DNA from: Oscillatoria sp. SIO1A7
GTDB lineage: Bacteria > Cyanobacteriota > Cyanobacteriia > Cyanobacteriales > Laspinemataceae
Direction of reading: 5' to 3'
DNA: 51,943 nt
NCBI GenBank assembly: GCA_010672965.1
Contig: JAAHFN010000049.1
Coordinates: forward strand, 1-51,943
Shown here: positions 14,554 to 23,444 of the stretch, one piece after another
How positions within the stretch are numbered: the stretch's first letter is position 1
Layout of the letters: every line of letters starts with the position of its first letter
Translations under genes and position numbers: made by a program
The notes under the pieces: generated by a model
Told to the model about the DNA's origin: nothing
The model's database searches: none
Seen by the model: the letters and a program-made list of their open reading frames with translations, nothing else

Positions 14554-16782
14554 ATGCCTCATCCGCTCTACGTTGCTTTCATATGGCATCAACATCAGCC
14601 ATTATACAAATCCCGCATGGGCAACAAGTATCGATTGCCTTGGGTGCGTCTGCATGGTACTAAAGATTACCTTGACTTGGTACTGATGCTGTCTCGGTAT
14701 CCCAAGCTACATCAAACGGTGAACTTGGTGCCTTCTTTGATTTTGCAGTTGGAGGATTATGTTGCCGGAACGGCCTTTGACCCTTACCTAACGGCAATGC
14801 TCACTCCAACAGACCAGTTAACTTTAGAACAAAAGCATTTTATTGTCGAGCATTTTTTTGATGCCAACCATCATACCTTAATCGACCCCCATCCTCGCTA
14901 CGCAGAACTGTATAATCAACGACAGAAATTCGGACAGGGTTGGTGCTTGGAAAATTGGGGAGAACAAGACTATAGCGATTTGCTAGCATGGCACAATCTG
15001 GCTTGGATTGACCCGATATTTTGGGACGATCCAGAAGTGGCGCGTTGGCTCGCTCGCGGGCGGGATTTTAATTTGAGCGATCGCCAAAGAATCTACTCCA
15101 AACAACGAGAAATTCTTGGCTCAATAGTTGCGCAACACCGACAAATGCAAGATGCCGGTCAGCTTGAGGTCATCACTAGCCCCTACACTCACCCGATTTT
15201 GCCCCTGCTAGCAGATACCAATGCCGGACAAGTTGCCATTCCCGATATGACTTTGCCCGAGTATCGCTTCCAATGGGAAGAAGATATTCCCCGCCACCTG
15301 CGCAAAGCCTGGGATATGTATTTGGAAAGATTCGGACGAACACCTAGGGGTTTATGGCCTTCCGAACAAGCAGTGAGTCCGGCTATTTTACCTTATATTG
15401 CCGAGCAAGGATTTGAGTGGATTTGCTCCGACGAATCGATATTGGGTTGGACCCTCGGGCATTTTTTCCATCGCGATGCAGCAGGAAACGTGCTAGAGCC
15501 GGAGTTGCTTTATCGCCCCTATCGGTTGGAAACTCCCCACGGAGACTTGGCAATAGTCTTTCGCGACCACCGACTATCAGATCTAATTGGCTTTACTTAT
15601 GGATCGATGGAGCCACGACAAGCTGCCTCCGATTTGGTAGGTCATTTGGAAACAATTAAGAACACTTTGAGGCAAAGGCAAAACAGCGATAGCACCGAAG
15701 AATCGCCCGCTCTTGTCACTATTGCCTTGGATGGGGAAAATTGCTGGGAATTTTATCAACGAGATGGCGAACCATTCCTAGATGCGCTGTATCGAGACCT
15801 ATCGGATAATCCGGGCATTCAATTGGTGACAGTTGCCGAGTTTCTCGATCGCTTCGGTACGAACGCCACTATCCCGAGCGATCGCCTTCACAGTGGCTCT
15901 TGGGTAGATGGCAGCTTAACCACTTGGATTGGCGACCCGGTAAAAAACCGTGCTTGGGACTTATTGACTCCAGCACGTCAAATGCTTGCCAACCATCCCG
16001 AAGCCACAGAGGAAAACAATCCCGAAGTCTGGGAAGCCCTATATGCTGCGGAAGGTTCTGACTGGTTTTGGTGGTTTGGGGAAGGTCACTCCTCCAACCA
16101 AGATGCCATGTTCGACCAACTATTCCGAGAGCATATCTGTGCTATTTACCGAGCCTTAAACGAGCCCATTCCCAGCAACCTGCTGCAACCTGTAGAAGAA
16201 GACAAAATCAGAGGCGATAAAGGACCCGAAAGCTTTATTCATCCCATTATTGATGGTGTTGGCGACGAACAAGACTGGGATCGTGCCGGTCGCTTGGAAA
16301 TCGGCGGCTCCCGAGGAACCATGCACCGCACCAGTCCCATACAGCGCCTCTGGTATGGGGTAGATCACTTAAATTTTTATTTGCGGGTGGACTTCAAAAG
16401 CGGCAGCCAACCAGGAATTGACTTTCCGCCAGAATTGCGCCTGCTGTGGTACTACCCAGAGCAACCCATGTCTAACAGTCCTATTCCCCTGAGCGACGTA
16501 CCAAACGAAGCACCCGTCAATTATTTTTTCCACAATCATTTGGGAATCAACTTGCTCTCGCGATCTGTTTGGTTCCAGGAAGCCTGGGATAATCACCAAT
16601 GGCACGTCCGTCCCACCCGAGCCCAGATGGCTTTTAAAAAATGTTTGGAAATAGCAGTTCCCTGGGCCGATTTGCCAACCGAGCCCGATTGGTCATTGCA
16701 CTTGCTGCTGGTACTTTCCGATGCCGGTCGTTTGCGGGAGCATTTCCCAGAAACTAATTTAGTCTCTATTGATGTTCCCTAA
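14554..16782 (+). CDS. GH57 family glycoside hydrolase
   Basis: A 742-residue cytoplasmic enzyme of glycoside hydrolase family 57 (alpha-amylase/4-alpha-glucanotransferase type). Signature regions in order: YVAFIWHQHQPLY (6-18), the central GLWPSEQAVSP (around 265-275, Glu expected as the nucleophile) and IALDGENCWEFY (around 390-401, Asp expected as the acid/base). A C-terminal beta-rich domain follows (about 560-742). The family acts on alpha-1,4 or alpha-1,6 glucans, so a role in glycogen turnover is likely; exact specificity cannot be read here. ATG 14554 is chosen where homology starts; an in-frame TTG at 14533 is the alternative. It is monocistronic. Confidence 0.88.
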   Translation: MPHPLYVAFIWHQHQPLYKSRMGNKYRLPWVRLHGTKDYLDLVLMLSRYPKLHQTVNLVPSLILQLEDYVAGTAFDPYLTAMLTPTDQLTLEQKHFIVEHFFDANHHTLIDPHPRYAELYNQRQKFGQGWCLENWGEQDYSDLLAWHNLAWIDPIFWDDPEVARWLARGRDFNLSDRQRIYSKQREILGSIVAQHRQMQDAGQLEVITSPYTHPILPLLADTNAGQVAIPDMTLPEYRFQWEEDIPRHLRKAWDMYLERFGRTPRGLWPSEQAVSPAILPYIAEQGFEWICSDESILGWTLGHFFHRDAAGNVLEPELLYRPYRLETPHGDLAIVFRDHRLSDLIGFTYGSMEPRQAASDLVGHLETIKNTLRQRQNSDSTEESPALVTIALDGENCWEFYQRDGEPFLDALYRDLSDNPGIQLVTVAEFLDRFGTNATIPSDRLHSGSWVDGSLTTWIGDPVKNRAWDLLTPARQMLANHPEATEENNPEVWEALYAAEGSDWFWWFGEGHSSNQDAMFDQLFREHICAIYRALNEPIPSNLLQPVEEDKIRGDKGPESFIHPIIDGVGDEQDWDRAGRLEIGGSRGTMHRTSPIQRLWYGVDHLNFYLRVDFKSGSQPGIDFPPELRLLWYYPEQPMSNSPIPLSDVPNEAPVNYFFHNHLGINLLSRSVWFQEAWDNHQWHVRPTRAQMAFKKCLEIAVPWADLPTEPDWSLHLLLVLSDAGRLREHFPETNLVSIDVP

Positions 16783-16794
16783 ATTTTAGGGACA

Positions 16795-16871
16795 TGGGGC
16801 ATTGGGCATGGGGCATGGGGCATGGGGCATTGGGCATGGGGCATGGGGCATTGGGCATTGGGGGCATTGGG
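16795..16871. repeat. GGGCATGG/GGGCATTG tandem repeat
   Basis: About nine units of GGGCATG/GGGCATT, directly after the GH57 stop. The same unit recurs at 37543-37575 and in short form at 39283-39296. It is simple-sequence intergenic DNA. Confidence 0.7.
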
Positions 16872-17033
16872 AGACCCTACCGTTGTGAGATTGGGTGACA
16901 AGGGGACCCTTTACCCTGGCTCTTCCTGAGCCCTGAGCGCCCTGAGCCCTATGCGCCCTTGCGATAAGCTCAGGGATATCCCGATCTTGGTCGTTGCGGC
17001 TGCGCGTTGGCGCAGCCTGCGCTTAGTGCATGG

Positions 17034-17489
17034 TTAGCACGGGGAAAAGGGCTGCTTCTTAGAGATAAACATTGTGCCTACATCATACTGGCATTTGCCA
17101 CTACCCTCAGTAGTGAACTTATACACCGCGCTGATGGCATTTTGGCAACGGTTTATAACTCCCCAGGTTTTGGCCACCTGAGTTCCTGGATCGTCTTCAG
17201 CAAATAGTTTTAATTTAATAACGTTGTTGCCTATACCCGATACTTTACCCTTGAAAATGCGATCGGGAAAACATTTTGCGTTGCCCATCACTGAGGTACC
17301 GGAAACCTTATTTCCATCTTGGGTTACATTCAACTCAACCGTACCGTTATAGGAGGGAGAATTAAGGCTCGTCCAGGTTCCTGCCCACTCACCAGTGAGA
17401 GGTCCCAAATCAGGGGGGTCAGCCGAAGCCGCGCTAACATTAGTGACAAACAGAAACATTGAAAGAACCAACATCATCAATATGCGCAT
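17034..17489 (-). CDS. Small exported protein of unknown function
   Basis: A 151-residue protein with a clear signal peptide (MRILMMLVLSMFLFVTNVSA, cleavage near ASA-DPP). The mature part is about 130 residues and beta-rich: LTGEWAGTWTS, YNGTVELNVTQDGNKVSGTSV, IKLKLFAEDD. This is a lipocalin-like opening pattern (GxWxGxW...V.L...Q.G..V.G) seen in many small secreted bacterial proteins. Four cysteines (CFPD, NRCQN, KCQYD, C-terminal SPC) could form two disulfides in the periplasm. The ATG at 17489 is supported by GGAG 8 nt upstream. Function unknown. Confidence 0.75.
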   Translation of the reverse strand: MRILMMLVLSMFLFVTNVSAASADPPDLGPLTGEWAGTWTSLNSPSYNGTVELNVTQDGNKVSGTSVMGNAKCFPDRIFKGKVSGIGNNVIKLKLFAEDDPGTQVAKTWGVINRCQNAISAVYKFTTEGSGKCQYDVGTMFISKKQPFSPC

Positions 17490-17520
17490 TATTGTCTCCA
17501 AAAGGGAAGGTTTATAGAAG

Positions 17521-17611
17521 CAGGACTTACGCAAATTGTAAGTCTAATGCTATGTGTAGAGTAACGGCGCGCAATGCACGTCCTACAAATAACGTCTATG
17601 TGTAAGTCCTG
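17521..17611. mobile_element. Family A miniature element
   Basis: CAGGACTTACGCAAATTGTA at the left and TATGTGTAAGTCCTG at the right are inverted ends of a 91-bp non-coding element, 31 bp upstream of the exported-protein gene start. The interior includes GGCGCGCAATGCACGTCCTACA. The remainder of the 17490-17984 spacer holds small repeats (CTATAGCAAGCCTAA twice) and no gene. Confidence 0.55.
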
Positions 17612-17984
17612 AGAGGATTAGTCCGCCTGCGGTAGAGGGATTTCCAAATAAAAAAGGATCCCTTCTCTCGCGATAGCTTGCGGGCACTCAAGAGCCCAGC
17701 TTCCTGGGAGAGCGTCACGGGAAGCGCTTCGGAAATTGTGGATCGTTTGTTTCTTGGAATCCCCTAAAGGGCTTAACTTGGGTTCTACGGCATTTTGGCA
17801 GCAGAGCCGACTCGCATCATTCCGAGAGAAATAACGACGCTACTGGTCCATAATGACGCTACCCGTCCGCCATTATAGCAAGCCTAAATCATTTTTCAAC
17901 CGCTATAGCAAGCCTAAGCACGGTTTTGCAAACATTTTTTGCGGGCGGCCATAAGGCTGAAACGGCTGAAACCCAAGGTATGGT

Positions 17985-19541
17985 TTACGAATCTTGAATC
18001 GGACGCATAGTCGGGAATAGAATAACGTCGCGAATACTTTGGGTGTTCGTTAGCAGCATCGCCAGTCTATCTATGCCAATTCCCATTCCGCCACAGTTGG
18101 GCATACCCAAGGATAAGGCTTGGATAAAATCTTCATCCATTGGATGCGCCTCGTCATCCCCTGCATCCTTCTGCGATCGCTGTTGTTCAAAACGCTTTTG
18201 CTGCTCCTTAGGGTCGTTTAACTCGGAGAAACCATTGGCATATTCCGTGCCGTGGATAAACAGCTCGAATCTTTCCACAAACCCGGGCTTGCTGCGATGT
18301 CCTTTGGCTAAGGGACTTACCTCTACTGGAAAGTCAATAACAAAGGTGGGCTGCACTAAGGTTGGCACTACTACCTTATCGAAAACCGCATAGAGAAGGT
18401 AGCCCGCGCTCTGTTTTTCTAAATCCGACAGGGTTAAGCCCAGTTTTTCTGCTTCCTGAATTCCTTGCTCCAAGTCCAAAGTCTCAAAGTCCAGTCCGGT
18501 TTCTTCCTTAACGACTTCTACCATTGTTTTCACTTGCCAATGCAAGCCAGCAAAAGTCGGATACTTGCCGCTATGGTCGTATTGGCGCTTTAGACTAATG
18601 GTATCTCCCTGGTACTCTATATCGGTCTTGTCTCCCAGCAAAGAAGCGGCGGCGGTACAGATGACTTCTTCTACTACACCGAGAATTCCAAAATAATCTG
18701 CATAAGCTTGATAGACTTCTAAAGAGGTGAACTCGGGGTTGTGGGTACTGTCAACGCCTTCATTTCTAAAGACGCGACCTAGCTCGAAGACCCGCTCGAA
18801 TCCGCCACAGATAGCTCGCTTGAGAAAGAGTTCTGGAGCAATGCGCAAGTATAAATCGACATCTAAAGCATTGTGGTGAGTGACAAAGGGTCGGGCAGCG
18901 GCTCCACCATAAATTGCTTGTAAGACGGGGGTTTCAATTTCATCAAATCCCTCGCCGTATAGATAAGAGCGGACAGTCTTAATTATGCTACTGCGGGCTG
19001 CGAAGCATTTCAAAGAATCTGGGTTGCCAGCCAAATCCATTTCCCGATAGCGGCGACGAGTTTCGGGATTTTCTACGCCATAATATAAGTCTGGGAAGGG
19101 GATAGTAGCTTTTGAGATTACGGTCAGTTCTCGGACTTGCAGCGAGAGTTCGCCGCGATTAGTCCGACAGGCAATCCCTTCGGCACCAATAAAGTCGCCA
19201 ATATCCAGGAGTTTTTTGATTTGCTTGAAGCTTAGCCCAGGGTCGCCTTGGACTAATTTTTTCTCTATTTTGAGCTGTAGTTTGCCCGTAGCATCGGTTA
19301 AGTCAATAAAACCAATGCTGCCACTGTCGCGCTTAGAGGTGATGCGACCGCACAGCCGGATGCTTAATTCTTCAGGGTCGGTTTCGCCATCTTGGAGTTC
19401 TTTTTCGGGTTTAGTAAATATAGCGCTAACTTCTTGGGTGGTGTGACTGCGCCGATAAGATTGGCTGGGATAGGGTTCTATACCCAGCGATCGCAACTCT
19501 TCCACTTTCTGAGAACGCACTTCTGCTTCATTGCGAGTCAT
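17985..19541 (-). CDS. lysS: Lysyl-tRNA synthetase, class II
   Basis: A 518-residue enzyme that charges tRNA-Lys in the cytoplasm. An N-terminal OB-fold anticodon-binding domain (about 58-165; RITSKRDSGSIGFIDLTD) is followed by the class II catalytic core. Motif 1 is around GFDEIETPVLQ, motif 2 is RVFRNEGVDSTHNPEFTSLE, and motif 3 is GMGIGIDRLAML close to the C-terminus. The length agrees with bacterial LysRS. The start is supported by GAGG 11 nt upstream of the ATG. Downstream, the small exported-protein gene is on the same strand but 496 bp away, so probably a separate transcript. Confidence 0.97.
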   Translation of the reverse strand: MTRNEAEVRSQKVEELRSLGIEPYPSQSYRRSHTTQEVSAIFTKPEKELQDGETDPEELSIRLCGRITSKRDSGSIGFIDLTDATGKLQLKIEKKLVQGDPGLSFKQIKKLLDIGDFIGAEGIACRTNRGELSLQVRELTVISKATIPFPDLYYGVENPETRRRYREMDLAGNPDSLKCFAARSSIIKTVRSYLYGEGFDEIETPVLQAIYGGAAARPFVTHHNALDVDLYLRIAPELFLKRAICGGFERVFELGRVFRNEGVDSTHNPEFTSLEVYQAYADYFGILGVVEEVICTAAASLLGDKTDIEYQGDTISLKRQYDHSGKYPTFAGLHWQVKTMVEVVKEETGLDFETLDLEQGIQEAEKLGLTLSDLEKQSAGYLLYAVFDKVVVPTLVQPTFVIDFPVEVSPLAKGHRSKPGFVERFELFIHGTEYANGFSELNDPKEQQKRFEQQRSQKDAGDDEAHPMDEDFIQALSLGMPNCGGMGIGIDRLAMLLTNTQSIRDVILFPTMRPIQDS

Positions 19542-19839
19542 TCGCCGATATCCTCTGTTCCATTAACTATTATTGCCTCGCTCCAGACGCGCTCGCGAGC
19601 GGGCGAGCGTGCGCGCCATTTTTGGACTCGCGCGAAGAGCGCGCCACGGAAATGCAAGCAGTAGGGGCTTTCCGGCCGGAAAGCCCCTACATTCCTAGCG
19701 ATATTATGTCAAACCTTGTAGGCCATTTGGCACGGGCGACATGAAAAGCCCCTACGCAGCAGGCTAGGCTCCTTGGGTCTCAGTTGGCCCGCACTGGTCT
19801 GTTTGGGAAGCGAGCAATTCCTACGTTACAGCCAGATCC

Positions 19840-19992
19840 GGGTTTAATGAAAGCCAATCAAGAGCGATCGTACAAGCCTGGGAGCCTTGGCGCGGATTGC
19901 TGTTGGAGGGTGACAGCTTTTTAGAAACGGAAGATTGGTTGTTGCGGGGCTGCCTAGGGCTGCGCCATATTACCGCTGCGGAGCTATTATGA
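19840..19992 (+). pseudogene. Unidentified gene fragment
   Basis: In spacer 19542-20274 the plus strand contains a protein-like open stretch, AIVQAWEPWRGLLLEGDSFL then ETEDWLLRGCLGLRHITAAE, ending at TGA (19990-19992). An adjacent frame upstream reads PTLQPDPGLMKANQER, suggesting one frameshift. There is no start codon or ribosome site. I do not recognise the family. The rest of the spacer holds GC-rich palindromes (19575-19650), GCCCCTAC repeats and a family D element. Confidence 0.3.
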
Positions 19993-20080
19993 CCTGCCAG
20001 AATATAGATGCGCGTGCGAGATACCCGAGTTTTTAAAAAGTCGGGTATCTCGGTGATTATACCACTACGCAGCAAGGTTA

Positions 20081-20184
20081 GGGACTTGCAAGTTAATAAT
20101 GTACCAATTCAAGGGGCAACGACCAAGCGATCGCCCGAACGGTGGTGGTCAAAGGGACTGGTACTTTATTTCTGCGCAAGTCCC
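20081..20184. mobile_element. Family D miniature element with TTA target duplication
   Basis: A 104-bp element with ends GGGACTTGCAAGTTAATAAT and TTATTTCTGCGCAAGTCCC, flanked by TTA on both sides (20078-20080 and 20185-20187). It is the same element as 5969-6084 in opposite orientation. The interior contains GCGATCGCCCGAACGG. Non-coding. Confidence 0.65.
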
Positions 20185-20274
20185 TTAGGGCACTTAAAGT
20201 CGCTCCTTGCACTCGCATTGAGCAATGCTTGTACTGATAGCTGACTGCTGACAGCTAACTGCTGATAGCTATAT

Positions 20275-22920
20275 TTAGGCAAAATCCATCGACCAAACCA
20301 CGTCATCGTAGTCTGCATCGCCCAGACCAAAGAGATCCTCAACGCCAAAAGCATTATCTCCTAAGCTGCGGAAGTGATCGGCTCCATCCGCATTCCCTGA
20401 AGCAAAAGGCGTATAAACCTGGTTGGCATTGCCCGTGTTGGAACTGAAGTTTGCCGTATCCGGCGAACCATCTACAATAATGAATGGTGCATAGAGCGAC
20501 CCACCCGCAAAGTCGTTTGTGAAGGTTTGGAATTCGCTGTTGGTCGCAGACAGAGCAACGTCGGCTAAGCGATTTTGGACAACAGCTTGTAAATAACCTG
20601 CGTCGCCAGGGTCCAAGTCAACTACGCCATCGCCATTGGTATCAATGCCACCATTTTCATTTTCCACTTCATAAAATCCAATGAAGTTGTTCAATGCCGC
20701 TTCCCGGTTGGTGGTCGTCGTTGCGGTGAAGGTTCCTTCCATTCCACGCAAGTCGAGGAGTTCCCCTTCATCGCTATTTTGCAACTTAGCGATCTCTTGC
20801 TCCAAAGTGGTCGAACCTGCCTGAGTTTGGAAGGTTATACCTAGATCTGCGAAGTCCGTATCCCCTTCCAAGCGATCCTCAAAGTTGAGGGTAAAGCTGC
20901 CATCGCTGTTAGCAACGCTTTGGAAAGAAGAAAAAGTGACATTAGAAAAGTTACTCGTATCCAAGACTCGATCTGCACTGTTTCCACCAATCAAGTAGAA
21001 ACCAAAGCGTTGATTGGTTGGCAGTCGCAAAGTGCGAGTGGCCGCACCACTGAGCAACTGCTCTTCGGAAAGAGCTGTGAACAGGATTTCCCCTTGCTCT
21101 AACACTGCCTGGAGAAAACCGGCATCCCCGCTATTCAAAGTATTGCCATTGGCATCTGTGATGGAACTATCGCTATTGAGCCGCACCAAGCCAACTTCAT
21201 TGGCCTGATTCTCCAACTGAGTACCCGTACTGTTGAGGACGGATTGCAGGTTAAGGCTTGTAACAGAGGGGGCCGGGCTACTAAAACTAAAGGTTCCATT
21301 ACTCCCAGCATCAATCTGGATGCCACTGATGTCGGTGGTCGGATTGACAAACTGCTGTGCCTGTTGCCAAACGGCATCCCCGACCTGACGACCCAGGGCA
21401 CGACCATTTTGGTCCCCATCATCAAAGTGAATGCCACCATAGAGCCGGGAAATGCCGCCTTCATCCGCCGCCTCAGAGAAAGTATCCCACTGTAAGGTAA
21501 GGGTATCGGCGGGAGTAACCCCTTCTTCAAATCGCGATTCTCCGGGAGCAAAAGTGACGGAAGCATTGAATTCGTCACTGCCGGTAAACAGTTGCAAAAT
21601 TCGTGCCCCCGATGCACTAAAAGCACTGTGACCGGAGGTGTATTCTGCAAAGGGTGGGGAAGGGTCGCCGCCGGGGGTCTGGTAGGTGAGGAAGTTGTCG
21701 GCCAAAATGGTTTGGGTGCCCAACCCTGGGCCAGCCCAAGCATCAATGACAAATCCAGTTTCTCCAGTAATGGCGTCGGTGCCGATCGCCCCATTATTTA
21801 ACAAGCCCAATTTACCCAGTTCTCGAATGGCACGCACCGGACGAGCATAGTCATAAAAGACTTTCGCTTCCCAGGTGGCAACCCCCGCATCAAACACGGC
21901 ATTGCCTAAAGCCAAAAACAACTCAGCATCTTGGTCTAAGGTATTTTTATCTCGTGCCGAGACTAATTGACCAAAGGTCATCCAGGTGCCGGGGGGGAAA
22001 GAAGTGCCGCCGCCATCTTCCCAAAATTCAGCAACCAGCTTTTGTTCGTCAGTCAGATTGGCACTGATATCAACCACCCTTTGGGCTTGGCTGACGAATC
22101 CTTGGTTAATGATGGCACCAGCGCTGGGGTCGGTACCGACAATGGCAGGGGTAATTTCGACAACCGAGCCATCCGCTAAAGTAACCGTGCCTGCATCCAA
22201 GTCAACTGTTGCGCCATCGACTAGGAGAAACGGTTCGGGAGCGACAGGGCGTGCGGCACTAGAGGACTCCAGACCAAAGGGGGTTACGACAGACCATTGG
22301 GGGGTGAGGAATCCTTGTTGCCTTGAGAACTCGGCATCTCCGGGCTGCGAGTCAACGGGGACATATTCTGGAGTCCATTTTTCGATGTCAACAATGTTGT
22401 CAGGGTCCGAGTTAACGGGTTGGTAGTTGATGTTGTTGACATAATCATTAAGCTGATTGGAACCATCTTGGCGACGGAACTGCATTAGGGTTTCGGCGGA
22501 AACATTGCCAATCCCGGCAGCGGTGGTAGTGTCTGTGGTGGTATTGCTGGGGTCGAAGCCCAACTGTTGCATCAACTGGTCGAAAGTGGCCTGTTCGGTC
22601 GGGAACAGTTCTGTTAAAACCCGATAGGCTGCGAAGCTCATGGCTTCGGTTTTGTTGGCCTCTGTATTCTCCCTTGTGGGGCGTTGCAAATTGTCGCCTC
22701 CTTGGGAGGCGATCGCATCTGGGTCGTAAGCCGCCCAGGCATCAAACATGGCCGTATGCAGAATACCATAAGCCCTAGAGGCGACAGTGGGCCCTGGAGA
22801 CGAGTCGATTACGGCTTGCTGTACCGCCCGATCCCATTGCACTGAAACGGTGGGAGACGGGTCATTGACGGTTACAAGTTGTGATTCCGGGTCGAGTTGC
22901 AGAGTAATTTCTTCTTCCAT
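20275..22920 (-). CDS. Vanadium-dependent haloperoxidase with C-terminal DUF4114-like domains
   Basis: An 881-residue PAP2/vanadium-haloperoxidase family enzyme. Vanadate-pocket motifs: AKVFYDYARP (Lys353, Arg360), PPFAEYTSGHS (Ser429, Gly430, His431) and GISRLYGGIH (Arg492, His498). The K-x6-R and R-x5-H spacings equal those of the Curvularia chloroperoxidase, and Phe424 sits where that enzyme has Phe397 and bromoperoxidases have His. Residues about 600-690 and 745-881 carry two DUF4114-like beta domains, the second ending FGVEDLFGLGDADYDDVVW. No signal peptide is visible; non-classical or type I export is possible. The ATG at 22920 is chosen for its AAGGAG; an upstream ATG at 23004 is less likely. 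It is divergent from the giant kinase gene. Confidence 0.88.
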   Translation of the reverse strand: MEEEITLQLDPESQLVTVNDPSPTVSVQWDRAVQQAVIDSSPGPTVASRAYGILHTAMFDAWAAYDPDAIASQGGDNLQRPTRENTEANKTEAMSFAAYRVLTELFPTEQATFDQLMQQLGFDPSNTTTDTTTAAGIGNVSAETLMQFRRQDGSNQLNDYVNNINYQPVNSDPDNIVDIEKWTPEYVPVDSQPGDAEFSRQQGFLTPQWSVVTPFGLESSSAARPVAPEPFLLVDGATVDLDAGTVTLADGSVVEITPAIVGTDPSAGAIINQGFVSQAQRVVDISANLTDEQKLVAEFWEDGGGTSFPPGTWMTFGQLVSARDKNTLDQDAELFLALGNAVFDAGVATWEAKVFYDYARPVRAIRELGKLGLLNNGAIGTDAITGETGFVIDAWAGPGLGTQTILADNFLTYQTPGGDPSPPFAEYTSGHSAFSASGARILQLFTGSDEFNASVTFAPGESRFEEGVTPADTLTLQWDTFSEAADEGGISRLYGGIHFDDGDQNGRALGRQVGDAVWQQAQQFVNPTTDISGIQIDAGSNGTFSFSSPAPSVTSLNLQSVLNSTGTQLENQANEVGLVRLNSDSSITDANGNTLNSGDAGFLQAVLEQGEILFTALSEEQLLSGAATRTLRLPTNQRFGFYLIGGNSADRVLDTSNFSNVTFSSFQSVANSDGSFTLNFEDRLEGDTDFADLGITFQTQAGSTTLEQEIAKLQNSDEGELLDLRGMEGTFTATTTTNREAALNNFIGFYEVENENGGIDTNGDGVVDLDPGDAGYLQAVVQNRLADVALSATNSEFQTFTNDFAGGSLYAPFIIVDGSPDTANFSSNTGNANQVYTPFASGNADGADHFRSLGDNAFGVEDLFGLGDADYDDVVWSMDFA

Positions 22921-23444
22921 TACCGTTAAGACTCCTTGTAGATTAAAGCTTATATTAACACCCTCAATAGTCCCGGACAGTTTTCCGGCCTTACGAACTA
23001 GCATTTGGTAAGAGCTGCTGCTTTGCAAGGATGCCACAAGGCTCGCAAACCCCTGCGTTGCGGGCATACTATCGCCCTCGCCCAGATGCCGCAGAGCGAT
23101 CGCCACTTGACAAGATGCGATCTCAATTTGATAAAATTAATCCGGTTATTCTACAGGGTGTTCTGAGTATAGAGTCTTTAGCGCTCGGTTGCGCGCATCT
23201 TTCCAAGTGCAATTTTAAGGCAAGGTGCGGCCTGTCGAGCAGCTATTGCACAAAGCCGCCTATTTTCCCGCACCTTCCCCCAAACAATAAAACTTGCGTA
23301 CAGCCGAAGTGCCGAATCTATATATACTTTTACGTCCGCACTCTATATATGGATTTGCAGCACAAGGCTTGGGGGAGATGCAAGGACGGGCGTAATGGTC
23401 CTATAACTCTATTAATAAGAACCTTCTCTCCCTTGTTAACAACC
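22921..23444. other. Divergent spacer between haloperoxidase and kinase/cyclase genes
   Basis: 524 bp. The plus-strand frame of the kinase gene is open back to 23031 but codes for cysteine- and proline-rich, unconserved-looking sequence. The minus-strand frame of the haloperoxidase is open to 23106. Neither looks like part of the proteins. The ribosome site AAGGAG at about 22932-22937 (minus) sets the haloperoxidase start. Promoters for both genes should lie here. Confidence 0.4.

Noticed and set aside
23031-23444. N-terminal extension of the giant kinase
   Set aside because: The frame is open, but the peptide is Cys/Pro/Lys-rich and unlike a domain; kinase homology begins at ATG 23445.
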